A model generated the notes under the pieces. The model worked only from the letters and a program-made list of their open reading frames with translations. It ran no database searches and was not told where the DNA came from. Below, one piece after another: positions 49,531-56,808 of a stretch of 64,000 bases of DNA. This stretch comes from a virus: positions 1 through 64,000 of the IMG/VR virus record IMGVR_UViG_3300049846_001316; one strand, 5' to 3'. Each line of letters begins with the position of its first letter. The stretch's first letter is position 1. Both the position numbers and the translations under genes were made by a program.

Positions 49531-49770
49531 GTGCAGCAAATCCCACGCAGTCAGCGGCGGCAGTCGCTGCCGGACGCGCTCCGACTTCAGCTCGCCGAAG
49601 ATGATCTGGACGACATGGAATCCAACATGGAGAAGCTCATCGCTTCGGTCGACCACCAGATCGACGAGTTCCGCGCCGCCGCCGCCAAGAACACCGCGGT
49701 GCTCGTCGGCATCCTCGTGTCCGTAGCGACGGCGGCGATCCTGCTGGCCATCAACCTCGTCACGCAGTAG
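49531..49770 (+). CDS. Small C-terminally anchored membrane protein
   Basis: A 79-residue protein with a helical, charged N-terminal half (residues 15-50, likely coiled coil) and one C-terminal membrane segment (about 55-76). This shape occurs in small holin-like and XhlA-type haemolysin proteins. It is the last rightward gene. GTG start after an AG-rich stretch. Assignment as lysis protein is tentative. Confidence 0.55.
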   Translation: MQQIPRSQRRQSLPDALRLQLAEDDLDDMESNMEKLIASVDHQIDEFRAAAAKNTAVLVGILVSVATAAILLAINLVTQ

Positions 49771-49780
49771 ACCTCGTTCT

Positions 49781-49794
49781 CTGAGGCCCCTCAG
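49781..49794. terminator. Small hairpin between convergent operons
   Basis: CTGAG GCCC CTCAG lies across the end of the leftward operon, 11 bases after the rightward stop. Five pairs with a four-base loop; a weak bidirectional terminator at best. Confidence 0.35.
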
Positions 49795-50891
49795 GCGCTC
49801 TGAGCGGCCAGATCGGTGTAGGCGTCGATCCAGTCGCTCCAACGCTGCCTCACGTCAAGCTGGGCCACGGAGACGAGCCCTTCGGCGCCGATCCGCTCCC
49901 GCTCCGCGGGGTCCGCGAGGCGCTCTAGGTGCTTTGTCCAATCTGCCGGTTTCCGAGCGAGCAGCCCGAGGCCATGCTCCCGGTGGAGCCATTCGTACTC
50001 CGGGGTGGCCTGCGCCACGAACGGGATGCCCGAGGCGGCGTACTCCATCCCCTTGATCGAGCTCTTGGCCAGGTTGAAGGGCGAGTTCGACAGCGGCACG
50101 AGTCCGATGTTGATGCCCTCGAACAACTCGGGGTACCGCTCGATGCCGCACATGGGCTTTGTGAAGACCCGCGCGCCACCCGGCAGCTTCATCGCCGCCT
50201 CGATCGAAGTGGCGGTCGGCCGGGGGTCGTGCCCTCCGTGGTAGAGACGTGCTCTCGGGTGACGAGCCAAGAACTGCTTCACCGCCCACCCGATCGTTTC
50301 GAGATCTCCGGACCGGAATCCAGTTGCTCCGACCCAGCCCAAGTGCGGCTCGCCGGCGAGCGGCTGTGGTGTCCACCGCTCCAAGTCGATGGCGTTGCGC
50401 ACCACCGCGATCGGCTTGTCCGGGAACTTCTGCTGGTACCGCTCCTTCAAGTACGGAGTGCTCACTGTGATGGCGCTTGAGGCAGCGATGTTGCGCTGAT
50501 AGAACTCCCGATTCGATCTCGGGTTGTGGTGCGGGTGAGTCGCTTTCCAGGCGTAGTTCCGCGGGTCGAGTCCGGGATACCAGTCGTCGATGTCTTGGAT
50601 GACGATTTGCCCGTACGCTCGAGCGCGGAGGAGCCCCTTGACTCCATCTTCCATCCATCGTTGGATGACGATGACGTCGAACCCGTCGAACTCGTTGCCT
50701 TCCCAGTCAACGAGCACGAGTTCACCACTCGGCCGCTGGTTCACCGCACCGAACTGCCGGGTGTAGATCCCGTTCAACCGAAGTTGCCGGGACGGGAGTC
50801 CGATGCGGTACCAGCCGGCTCCGCCCAGGGTGGGGTGGCCTTCTGCGTCTCGCGTGTTGGAGTAGTCGACGGTCGCGAAGCCGATCTTCAC
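49791..50891 (-). CDS. Glycosyltransferase, GT-B fold (group 1-like)
   Basis: A 366-residue protein. The N-terminal half has an acceptor-type Rossmann region (DVIVIQRWMEDGV, IVIQDIDDWYPG). The C-terminal half has the donor-site pattern (HLGWVGATGFRSGD, GLVPLSNSPFN, KGMEYAASGIPFVAQ) of group 1 glycosyltransferases. It transfers a sugar from a nucleotide donor; the acceptor could be virion protein, DNA or host glycan. Start GTG 50891 forms a GTGA with the upstream small gene; a TTG at 50906 is less likely. Confidence 0.82.
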   Translation of the reverse strand: MKIGFATVDYSNTRDAEGHPTLGGAGWYRIGLPSRQLRLNGIYTRQFGAVNQRPSGELVLVDWEGNEFDGFDVIVIQRWMEDGVKGLLRARAYGQIVIQDIDDWYPGLDPRNYAWKATHPHHNPRSNREFYQRNIAASSAITVSTPYLKERYQQKFPDKPIAVVRNAIDLERWTPQPLAGEPHLGWVGATGFRSGDLETIGWAVKQFLARHPRARLYHGGHDPRPTATSIEAAMKLPGGARVFTKPMCGIERYPELFEGINIGLVPLSNSPFNLAKSSIKGMEYAASGIPFVAQATPEYEWLHREHGLGLLARKPADWTKHLERLADPAERERIGAEGLVSVAQLDVRQRWSDWIDAYTDLAAQSA

Positions 50892-51010
50892 CGCACGAAT
50901 CTCCAAACGACGAAGATCACAAGGCCGACCGCGGCGTACACGCCGAGTGAGATCATGCAGCCGTTGTACAAGCCGCGCGCCTCACGGAGAGGGTCCTTGA
51001 GTTCGTCCAT
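50888..51010 (-). CDS. Small single-pass membrane protein
   Basis: A 40-residue protein: charged helix (MDELKDPLREARGLY) then one membrane segment (about residues 19-37). Both ends overlap neighbours (TGATG at its start, GTGA at its end), which argues that it is translated. Function unknown. Confidence 0.55.
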   Translation of the reverse strand: MDELKDPLREARGLYNGCMISLGVYAAVGLVIFVVWRFVR

Positions 51011-51180
51011 CAGTACGTATGGATCTTCACGAACTTGCCGCCCATGTGCGAGCTGCCGTCCTGACAGAGGCGGACTTCACGGATCTCGCGCATCGCGGTC
51101 GGGGAGACTCCCACCATGACCTGCGCGCCGTCGTGCTCGTTGATGTCCATGAGCGCCTGGATCAACTCGTCGATGTTCAC
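51010..51180 (-). CDS. Small hypothetical protein
   Basis: A 56-residue alpha-beta protein (MNIDELIQALMDINEHDG, VRLCQDGS). It resembles in size and pattern the 53-residue protein at 61051, both starting with a helix ending in a Gly/Asp turn followed by strands. GTG start in a GTGA overlap, stop in a TGATG. Confidence 0.58.
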   Translation of the reverse strand: MNIDELIQALMDINEHDGAQVMVGVSPTAMREIREVRLCQDGSSHMGGKFVKIHTY

Positions 51181-51890
51181 CGCTTCATTCCCCCATACTT
51201 CTTGTTGAATCGAACAAGGTCGTCGTACTTGGTCTGGTGGAGCTCTGGTACCTGTTGGGCAGAGTATTCGCCCATGTGGTCGACCGGAAGTCCGGTCACG
51301 ATGGCGGGCTTGGCGCCGGCGATCTCGAGTTGACGCACGAGGTCGTCGTCTCCGCACCACCACTCGAACTGCGGGTCCACGAAGGGCACTCCGCGCGTGG
51401 TGTGCCACTCCGCGGCGAACATGAAGGCCCAGCCGCAGATCCCGTGGTTGCGGTAGGTCCCGCGCACGAGATCAGGCCCGTGGTGCACCGAGTGCGCCGA
51501 CAGCGGAAGTCGGTAGTCCGGGCACACGATCCCGCGATCCGGGTCAGCTCGCAGCTCCTCTGCCAGAGGAGCGAGGAACTCCTGAGTCGGAATCGTGATG
51601 TCGTCGTTGAGGAACGCGAGATTGATCTCCTCGTCCGGGTACGACTCCAGCAGCATCGACCAGGCGAAGTTCCACATCCCGTAGAGGTCGTGATGTAGGT
51701 GCGCCGGAGGATGCCAGACTTCGAGCTTCGGGTCGCGCTCGTCCTCGGGCAGCCAATGGCGGAGGCGCTGATCGTCGGTGTCATCGAGAACGATGACGAG
51801 ATCGTGCTCGTCCAGATAGCGCAGGTCCACGAGGAGTTGGCGGAACGTGTCCGGGACGAACCGAGTCGGGATGGCAGCGATTGTTTTCAC
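51177..51890 (-). CDS. Glycosyltransferase-like protein, GT-A type
   Basis: A 237-residue protein with a GT2-like arrangement: IAAIPTRF at the N-terminus, a first strand LVIVLDD, then INLAFLNDDITIP holding the metal-binding acidic motif. Later RNHGICGWAFMFAAEW and WWCGDDDLVRQLEIAG give the acceptor/second acidic site. It is one of three glycosyltransferases in this block. Acceptor unknown. GTG start in a GTGA overlap. Confidence 0.75.
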   Translation of the reverse strand: MKTIAAIPTRFVPDTFRQLLVDLRYLDEHDLVIVLDDTDDQRLRHWLPEDERDPKLEVWHPPAHLHHDLYGMWNFAWSMLLESYPDEEINLAFLNDDITIPTQEFLAPLAEELRADPDRGIVCPDYRLPLSAHSVHHGPDLVRGTYRNHGICGWAFMFAAEWHTTRGVPFVDPQFEWWCGDDDLVRQLEIAGAKPAIVTGLPVDHMGEYSAQQVPELHQTKYDDLVRFNKKYGGMKR

Positions 51891-52345
51891 TCTTCATCCT
51901 CCCCAAACTCGGTGCCGCACCAGTCGCAGCGGTCGTGGGTCCACGAGTGGTTGCAGTGGTGGCCGCACGGACGCTTGCTCTCCGGGCACTCGTTGAGTGG
52001 GTACGTCTCGTGCGTCGGGTCTTCGGTGCAGGTGTCGCAGGACTCGGAGTCATCGCTCACCTCGTCGATCTGGGCCGGCACCTCGTCGACCTCGGGTTCC
52101 TCCTCGATCCGAGTGCGCGAGTTCCGGTGCTCGAAGCCGTCCTCCTTCGCAGAGTTGACGATCTGCTTGGCAACGACTTCGATTGCTTCCCGGTCGGACG
52201 GGTTGAGCACGAGTCCACCCGCCATGCGGCGGGCGAGCTCGATGCTCGGAACGTGGCCCTGCGCGGCGCACTCGCAGATGTCCGATCCGCACGAGTGGTG
52301 ATTCAGCGACCCGCAGTGGCCGCAGATGTACAGGTTCTTCTTCAC
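51887..52345 (-). CDS. Zinc-ribbon protein with two Cys clusters
   Basis: A 152-residue protein. N-terminal CGHCGS...CGSDICEC (about residues 8-25) and a C-terminal cluster CDTC, CPES, CGHHCNHSWTHDRCDWCG (about 103-145) give two likely zinc sites separated by an acidic helical part. GTG start in a GTGA overlap with the gene upstream. Function unknown; could bind nucleic acid or partner enzymes. Confidence 0.65.
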   Translation of the reverse strand: MKKNLYICGHCGSLNHHSCGSDICECAAQGHVPSIELARRMAGGLVLNPSDREAIEVVAKQIVNSAKEDGFEHRNSRTRIEEEPEVDEVPAQIDEVSDDSESCDTCTEDPTHETYPLNECPESKRPCGHHCNHSWTHDRCDWCGTEFGEDEE

Positions 52346-52614
52346 GCTTCCTCGCACTCCCCTTCCAGGTTCTCCTCGTCCTCGCAGGTGCAGATGCTCT
52401 GGTTGTGAGTCAAGCACCACTGGAACGGGTAGGCCATCTTCTTCTCGGGTTCGGGGAGCACGCGCAGGCGCATGATCTCGACGGGATTCTCCTCGTCGGT
52501 CAGCATGTCCTCGATGTCACCCCAGTCGTTCTCGCCGTAGCAGGCGAAGAACGTGTACTCACCGATGTCCTCGCCATCGGCGCGCATGACGATGTGGCTC
52601 GGGATCTTCCTCAT
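52342..52614 (-). CDS. Small acidic protein
   Basis: A 90-residue acidic protein with a beta-type N-terminal half (IVMRADGEDIGEYTFFACYG) and a Cys triad CLTHNQSICTC near the end. Overlaps both neighbours (ATGA and GTGA). No family recognised. Confidence 0.62.
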   Translation of the reverse strand: MRKIPSHIVMRADGEDIGEYTFFACYGENDWGDIEDMLTDEENPVEIMRLRVLPEPEKKMAYPFQWCLTHNQSICTCEDEENLEGECEEA

Positions 52615-53387
52615 CGGTAGTACGTCCTGTCCGCGTCGCGCTCCTCGACTCCGACGAGGGGCTCGACGTGGGTGCCCACGACGTCGTGCCGCACCCACGT
52701 CTGGCCGAATCCGAACTCCTGCGCGTCGGCCTGGAAGCACGGATCGTCGGTCGAGCCGGACTGCAAGTCCCAACGCCACCGCATCTTCCGGAACACGTCT
52801 CGACGCACCATCATGAACCCGGCGGTCGTCCAGTGCTCCTGGAGATCCATGTCCCGGTACTCCGGGTTCGGGACCTTCGGCCCGGAGTGCGCGTAGTTCG
52901 GCACGTGCCCGCAGACGATCCCGTGGTCGACCTCGAGGAGTCGGTTCACCGAGTCGGCCGGCACGCTGGTGTCGGTGTCGATGAACAGGATGTGCGAGAT
53001 GCTGAAGTCCGACTGCGCGTACTCGTGGGCGAGGTTGCGTCCGGCGCAGATGCGGTGCAGCCGACTCCGGCCGTCGAACTCCTGGATCAGATCATCGACC
53101 CGGAACTGCCACGTCACCACGTCCCACGCGGGGTCGGCCGCAGCCTTGACCTCGCACAGACGATCTTCGAGCGCGTCGTACGGCTCCATGCCGCGGCCGT
53201 CGACCTCGGCGGCGAGGAAGTGGGTCAGGCGGATGCCCGCGTCCTCGGCACGCATCAGGCGTTCCTCGGCGCGGTCGAGCCACGCCAGCTCACCGACGCC
53301 GTTGCACTTCCACGGCGCGCACGTGGTCGCAACGAGCACGTGCGGTGTCTCAGGCGGTGGCGTTCGTACGATGTCCACGAGGGTCAT
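52611..53387 (-). CDS. Glycosyltransferase, GT-A type (GT2-like)
   Basis: A 258-residue protein. HVLVATTCAPWKC starts the first strand; ISHILFIDTDTSVP (about residues 132-145) supplies the DxD metal site; TTAGFMMVRRDVFRKM and STDDPCFQADAQEFG are the acceptor-side and second acidic motifs usual in GT2 proteins. It probably modifies phage or host surface, or modified DNA bases; the acceptor is unknown. AGGA-type ribosome site before the ATG. Confidence 0.78.
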   Translation of the reverse strand: MTLVDIVRTPPPETPHVLVATTCAPWKCNGVGELAWLDRAEERLMRAEDAGIRLTHFLAAEVDGRGMEPYDALEDRLCEVKAAADPAWDVVTWQFRVDDLIQEFDGRSRLHRICAGRNLAHEYAQSDFSISHILFIDTDTSVPADSVNRLLEVDHGIVCGHVPNYAHSGPKVPNPEYRDMDLQEHWTTAGFMMVRRDVFRKMRWRWDLQSGSTDDPCFQADAQEFGFGQTWVRHDVVGTHVEPLVGVEERDADRTYYR

Positions 53388-53398
53388 GAGGGTCCTTC

Positions 53399-54010
53399 CT
53401 AGGTCCAGAGATTGAACTCGGGGTTGGCTTGGTTTCTATCGAGCCACCGGAGCAGCTTGGGGAGATTCGTGTCGGGGCCGAAGCCAAGGTAGGTGCCGTC
53501 CGCGGTCGCGCACCCCAGCGAGTCGGCGTACTTGAGGCGGCTGAACGAGTTGACCCGGCCCATGTGGACCGGCATCCCCCGCCGCACGCCCTCGGTGATC
53601 AGTGCCCGAGCATCGGGACTGAGCTTCCATTCGGTCGAGCCGCCAATGAAGAGGGTGTGCGCCTCGTCCCACGGGATCGACTCGATGGTGGCACCGTCTT
53701 GCAGAACGATCGCGCGTGGCCACGCGTGGAGGTAGTCGCACCAGTCCCGCCACGACGCGAGTGTCGCTTCCCAGTCGTACAGGACGTCAGGGACAGCCAC
53801 GAAGAGACAGCCCGCCATGAACGGGCGATACGCCTCGAGAGCAGAAAGATACGCGTCCTCGTCGAAGCCCGCGTACGCACCGTTGTCGAGTCCCCACTTC
53901 CACCCGTGGCGGACCTTGTTACGGGTCGCAGGGGTGACGAACGCACCGAGTGTGCCTTCGGTGATGAGGCCCTTGACCACATCGTTATGCGGAGTCACGA
54001 GGTACAGCAC
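53399..54010 (-). CDS. dpdA: DpdA-type DNA transglycosylase (7-deazaguanine insertion)
   Basis: A 203-residue TIM-barrel-like protein of the tRNA-guanine-transglycosylase superfamily, phage DpdA type. Visible motifs: WGLDNGAY (residues 39-46), FVAVPDVLYD (70-79), IVLQDGAT (101-108), LFIGGSTEWKL (120-130), VHMGRVNSFSRLKYA (148-162) and TADGTYLGFGPD (169-180), with D171 a candidate catalytic Asp. DpdA proteins replace guanine in DNA by preQ0 or a derivative. GTG 54010 keeps the first strand LYLVTPHN; it overlaps the QueF-like gene by 26 bases. Recognition is by motif memory, not a search. Confidence 0.78.
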   Translation of the reverse strand: MLYLVTPHNDVVKGLITEGTLGAFVTPATRNKVRHGWKWGLDNGAYAGFDEDAYLSALEAYRPFMAGCLFVAVPDVLYDWEATLASWRDWCDYLHAWPRAIVLQDGATIESIPWDEAHTLFIGGSTEWKLSPDARALITEGVRRGMPVHMGRVNSFSRLKYADSLGCATADGTYLGFGPDTNLPKLLRWLDRNQANPEFNLWT

Positions 54011-54263
54011 ACTCGATCCCCATGCCGGCGGTTGACCACTCGGTCGTGATGTCCGCGTGCGGGTAGTAGTTGTGGAGCTCGGCGGTGAGTCGCTCGTGGG
54101 TGATCCTGCGAGCAGCAAACTCGTCGAGGTGGGTGCGGAGATCATGGAACTCAATCTCTCCGTCGTCCGGGTTGTACGTGAGGGTGACCGTGCCGTAGTC
54201 CGTCTCGTCTCGGAAGGGGCACAGGTGAACGATGGGTGCGGTCACACGGACTTGCAGGTTCAT
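53985..54263 (-). CDS. queF: Minimal QueF-family T-fold protein
   Basis: A 92-residue protein that lines up with the catalytic core of QueF. HLCPFRDETDYGTVTLTY holds C15 and D22 in the same seven-residue spacing as the active-site Cys and Asp of QueF. E38 and the H56-E57 pair (RITHERL) match the substrate-binding Glu and the His-Glu motif. QueF reduces preQ0 to preQ1. The QueF NADPH motif (ESKSLK type) is replaced here by EFHDLR, nearer to the archaeal amidinotransferase QueF-L, so the product could be preQ1 or an archaeosine-type base. ATGA overlap upstream. Very short for the family. Confidence 0.75.
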   Translation of the reverse strand: MNLQVRVTAPIVHLCPFRDETDYGTVTLTYNPDDGEIEFHDLRTHLDEFAARRITHERLTAELHNYYPHADITTEWSTAGMGIECAVPRDSA

Positions 54264-54799
54264 GCGACTGCCCGCCGGCGAAGTCGGAACGGAGCGATGA
54301 CGATGAGCGCCGGGAGGATCATGAGGGTCTTGAGCCAGAACTGGCCCCACAGAAAGTCGAGCGAGTGGAAGGCGAGCCAGAGGAACACCACCGAGTCGAC
54401 CAGGCTCCCGACCGTGTTCGAGAGCACCACGCCCCACGTCCACTTGCCTCGCTCCGCGAGCGGCGTGTACACCGCCCAGTCGAGTCCTTCCCCGAGCAGG
54501 AACGCGCACCCCGACGCCCACGCCAGAGACGGGGCAACGAGGTAGGACAGCGCGGCGCCGACCACGATGGCAGCGGCGATCTTCCACTTGCCGAGGGCGA
54601 GCTGGGCGCCGTCCCGCAGACTGAACGACAGACCGACGAACAGGACCCCACTCGGGGCCGTCCACGGGCCGATCGTGACGGTGTGCGGACCGCCGGGGAA
54701 CGGCACGGTGCCCCAGTGCTGGATGGCGTAGTTGGCGAGGAAGATGCACCCGATGAATCCGGCGAGGCAGATCCACCCGAGCTTGCGGTTGAGGGTCAT
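54260..54799 (-). CDS. yhhQ: YhhQ/VUT-family queuosine-precursor transporter
   Basis: A 179-residue membrane protein with about five to six segments. The segment CAFLLGEGLDWAVYTPL (about residues 97-113) followed by SNTVGSLVDSVVFLWLAF (about 126-143) matches the hallmark of the YhhQ/VUT (DUF165) family, which imports preQ0 and preQ1. It is somewhat shorter than cellular YhhQ. AGGAGA precedes the ATG, and the stop overlaps the QueF-like gene (ATGA). It would raise the pool of precursor for DpdA. Confidence 0.85.
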   Translation of the reverse strand: MTLNRKLGWICLAGFIGCIFLANYAIQHWGTVPFPGGPHTVTIGPWTAPSGVLFVGLSFSLRDGAQLALGKWKIAAAIVVGAALSYLVAPSLAWASGCAFLLGEGLDWAVYTPLAERGKWTWGVVLSNTVGSLVDSVVFLWLAFHSLDFLWGQFWLKTLMILPALIVIAPFRLRRRAVA

Positions 54800-54806
54800 G
54801 GTTCTC

Positions 54807-55388
54807 CTATTGCTTCCAGGCGAGGGCCTGCACGTCCCCGCGGTGAAGTGTGTTGATCTCGTGACGAGCGAAGTTGTAGAGGAGCGTGTCCTCGAGTGCC
54901 TTGGGGTCGACGTTGGCGTAGTACTCCACTCCGTGCGGAACGAACGTCTCTGATCCCCGTGGGCCGGGGTCATCCGTGAGGAACTTGTCCGTGTACTCCT
55001 CGGGCTCCATGTTGTGCCCGTCCACGGCTGAGTGCGGAGCCCGCGGGTCGCACGCCGCGGTCATGATCGCGATGCCGTCGACCTTGAGGAACTTCGCCAT
55101 GTTGGCGACGATGTTGCGCCACTCGGGAGTGTGCTCGAAGACCTCGAGGCACAGCACCACGTCGAACGTGAGATCGCGCGCCGTCGTCCAAGTGGCAGCG
55201 TTGCCCACGTGGTCGACTCCGGGACCGGGCACGATGTCGACGCCCATGTACTCGGCGTCGGGGAACAGATCCCGGACACCGCCGTTGATGTCGAGGGAAC
55301 CGAACTCGAGCACGCTGAGTCCCTTCCACGACTTGAGGTTGCACCGCTTCACAGCGGCCTCCACGAACCATCGACACTCCGCGTGCAT
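54807..55388 (-). CDS. SAM-dependent methyltransferase (class I)
   Basis: A 193-residue protein. Motif I SVLEFGSLDINGG (about residues 25-37), acidic motif II YMGVDIVPG, and motif IV FDVVLCLEVFEHTPEW (about 75-90) are those of Methyltransf_11-type enzymes. Small molecules or sugars are the usual targets. It sits just upstream of the deazaguanine trio, so methylation of a modified base or of a sugar are both possible. TGATG overlap with the nuclease gene. Confidence 0.8.
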   Translation of the reverse strand: MHAECRWFVEAAVKRCNLKSWKGLSVLEFGSLDINGGVRDLFPDAEYMGVDIVPGPGVDHVGNAATWTTARDLTFDVVLCLEVFEHTPEWRNIVANMAKFLKVDGIAIMTAACDPRAPHSAVDGHNMEPEEYTDKFLTDDPGPRGSETFVPHGVEYYANVDPKALEDTLLYNFARHEINTLHRGDVQALAWKQ

Positions 55389-56536
55389 CAGGACTCCTTC
55401 TCGAGCTTGGTGATTGGCTTCACCTTGAGGGTTGGGTTCCCGAACCCCTGCCGGATGGAGGCACGGAGTTCGTTCTTCTGATCGAGCGACAGTTCGTCGC
55501 CCTTGAGCAAGTCGTCGATGTCGCCCAGGTTCAGCTTGCCGTAACGCGACATGATCTCAGGGCCGACGATCTCCGAGACGGTGAGCGGGTCGACGTTGCG
55601 ACGGGAAGAGGCGGTTACCGTGATCCGGTTCGACTCGCCCTCGAGTTCCATCAGCCCTTCCTCCTCCATCACCTTGAGGAGGTGGGTGCGGATCTCGTCG
55701 GCCGCAGTCTCGGCAGCCTTCTTCACGTACTCCAGTTCGGAGAGGCGGTCCGCCATCTGCTCCGGCGGCAGCGACAGGACGCCGCCCATGTTCTCCACCA
55801 TGCGGACCGAGCGGCACACGTGGTTGCGGACGCAGTACCGGCAGTTCGGGCCGAGCTTCTCTTCCTTGCCGTCCGAGGCGAGGATGCGGTCGAGCGTGCG
55901 CTTGAGATAGCTCCACGTCTCCAGCAGTTCGTCGCGGGTGTAACTGATCGAGATGGGCTCCCACCGCAGCAGATCGAACGTGATCCAGATGCGGGGCGCG
56001 TCCGGGTACAGGATCGCTGCCGCGAGTCCGTACATGCGCGCCTGGATGCGATGCTTGAGATCGCCGGGCTGCATCGGCGCCATGTACGTCTTGTAGTCGA
56101 CGACCTCGATGTTGCCGTTGTCGAGTCGGTCGCACCGGTCGAAGATGTAGTTGAACGGGACCTCAAGCCCGGACGTGCTCTTGACCGGGAAGCTCAACTT
56201 CTGCTCGGCCGCGAGGACCGTGCGGCCCTCCCAGTCCTGTCGGACGTACCACTTCTTCAGGAGGTCGACGCCCTCCTGCCGGCGTCCGTCGTGGGAGAAG
56301 AGCTTGTCGTACTCCTCGTGCCAGAACCCCTCCATCACCGAGAACGGAGTCTGGGGGTCAGTCTTGTAGAGCTCACCGACGACCCAACGCTCGAGCACGG
56401 AGTGGCATCCGGTGCCGAAGTTGGCGGCTTCGCCGGAGTCTCGGGGGGGCCGGTCACCGATGTACTTGGCGGCGTATCCGGCGGGGCAATCCTCGAAGTC
56501 TTGGATCGCGGTCGCGGAGAGAGAACGTGGCTTCAA
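55388..56536 (-). CDS. RecB/Cas4-type PD-(D/E)XK nuclease with Fe-S cluster
   Basis: A 382-residue nuclease. Motifs: LSATAIQDFEDCP with C17, FGTGCHSVLE (GxxxHxxLE), FDRCDRL and EVVDYKT (active-site Asp-Glu-Lys type residues). The C-terminal CRYCVRNHVC (CX2CX5C) together with C17 forms an AddB/Cas4-like 4Fe-4S staple. The C-terminal 120 residues are helical. Probably an exonuclease for recombination or host-DNA processing. TTG start with AGGAAGGA upstream; no ATG is available. Confidence 0.85.
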   Translation of the reverse strand: MKPRSLSATAIQDFEDCPAGYAAKYIGDRPPRDSGEAANFGTGCHSVLERWVVGELYKTDPQTPFSVMEGFWHEEYDKLFSHDGRRQEGVDLLKKWYVRQDWEGRTVLAAEQKLSFPVKSTSGLEVPFNYIFDRCDRLDNGNIEVVDYKTYMAPMQPGDLKHRIQARMYGLAAAILYPDAPRIWITFDLLRWEPISISYTRDELLETWSYLKRTLDRILASDGKEEKLGPNCRYCVRNHVCRSVRMVENMGGVLSLPPEQMADRLSELEYVKKAAETAADEIRTHLLKVMEEEGLMELEGESNRITVTASSRRNVDPLTVSEIVGPEIMSRYGKLNLGDIDDLLKGDELSLDQKNELRASIRQGFGNPTLKVKPITKLEKES

Positions 56537-56587
56537 GAGGAGGGTTCCTTCCTGGGAGTAGAAGGTGCTGCGAGAGGGTGAAGAGAA

Positions 56588-56653
56588 CCCCGGTCGGGCG
56601 GCTCGCTCGGGGCTGGGGGCCTGCGAGCTGGAGTAGGAGCTACCCGACCGGGG
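56588..56653 (-). terminator. Branched GC-rich terminator
   Basis: Outer arms CCCCGGTCGGG (56588-56598) and CCCGACCGGGG (56643-56653) enclose an inner GCTCGC/GCGAGC stem (56601-56606/56623-56628) and an AGCT/AGCT stem (56626-56641 region), giving a possible three-way form. On the minus strand a U-rich TTCTCTTC follows. It ends the unit that finishes with the 48-residue gene. Confidence 0.7.
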
Positions 56654-56660
56654 GACTGGG

Positions 56661-56807
56661 TTACTTGGTCGGGGTCTGGTTCCCGGTCCGTGCGGACTGC
56701 TGCATCCGGGGCGTGCTGCCCTTGCTGCTCACGCGCTTCGGGACCATCTTCCCGCCCTGCGCCATGTTCTTGCGGATCGGGCCTCCGCCCTTCCCCTTCA
56801 TCGCCAT
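56661..56807 (-). CDS. Small basic protein
   Basis: A 48-residue Lys/Arg/Gly-rich, probably disordered protein (MAMKGKGGGPIRKN) that may bind nucleic acid. ATG begins two bases after the methyltransferase stop, with GGAG upstream. Longer in-frame starts up to 56894 lie inside the upstream gene and are unlikely. Confidence 0.55.
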   Translation of the reverse strand: MAMKGKGGGPIRKNMAQGGKMVPKRVSSKGSTPRMQQSARTGNQTPTK

Positions 56808-56808
56808 C

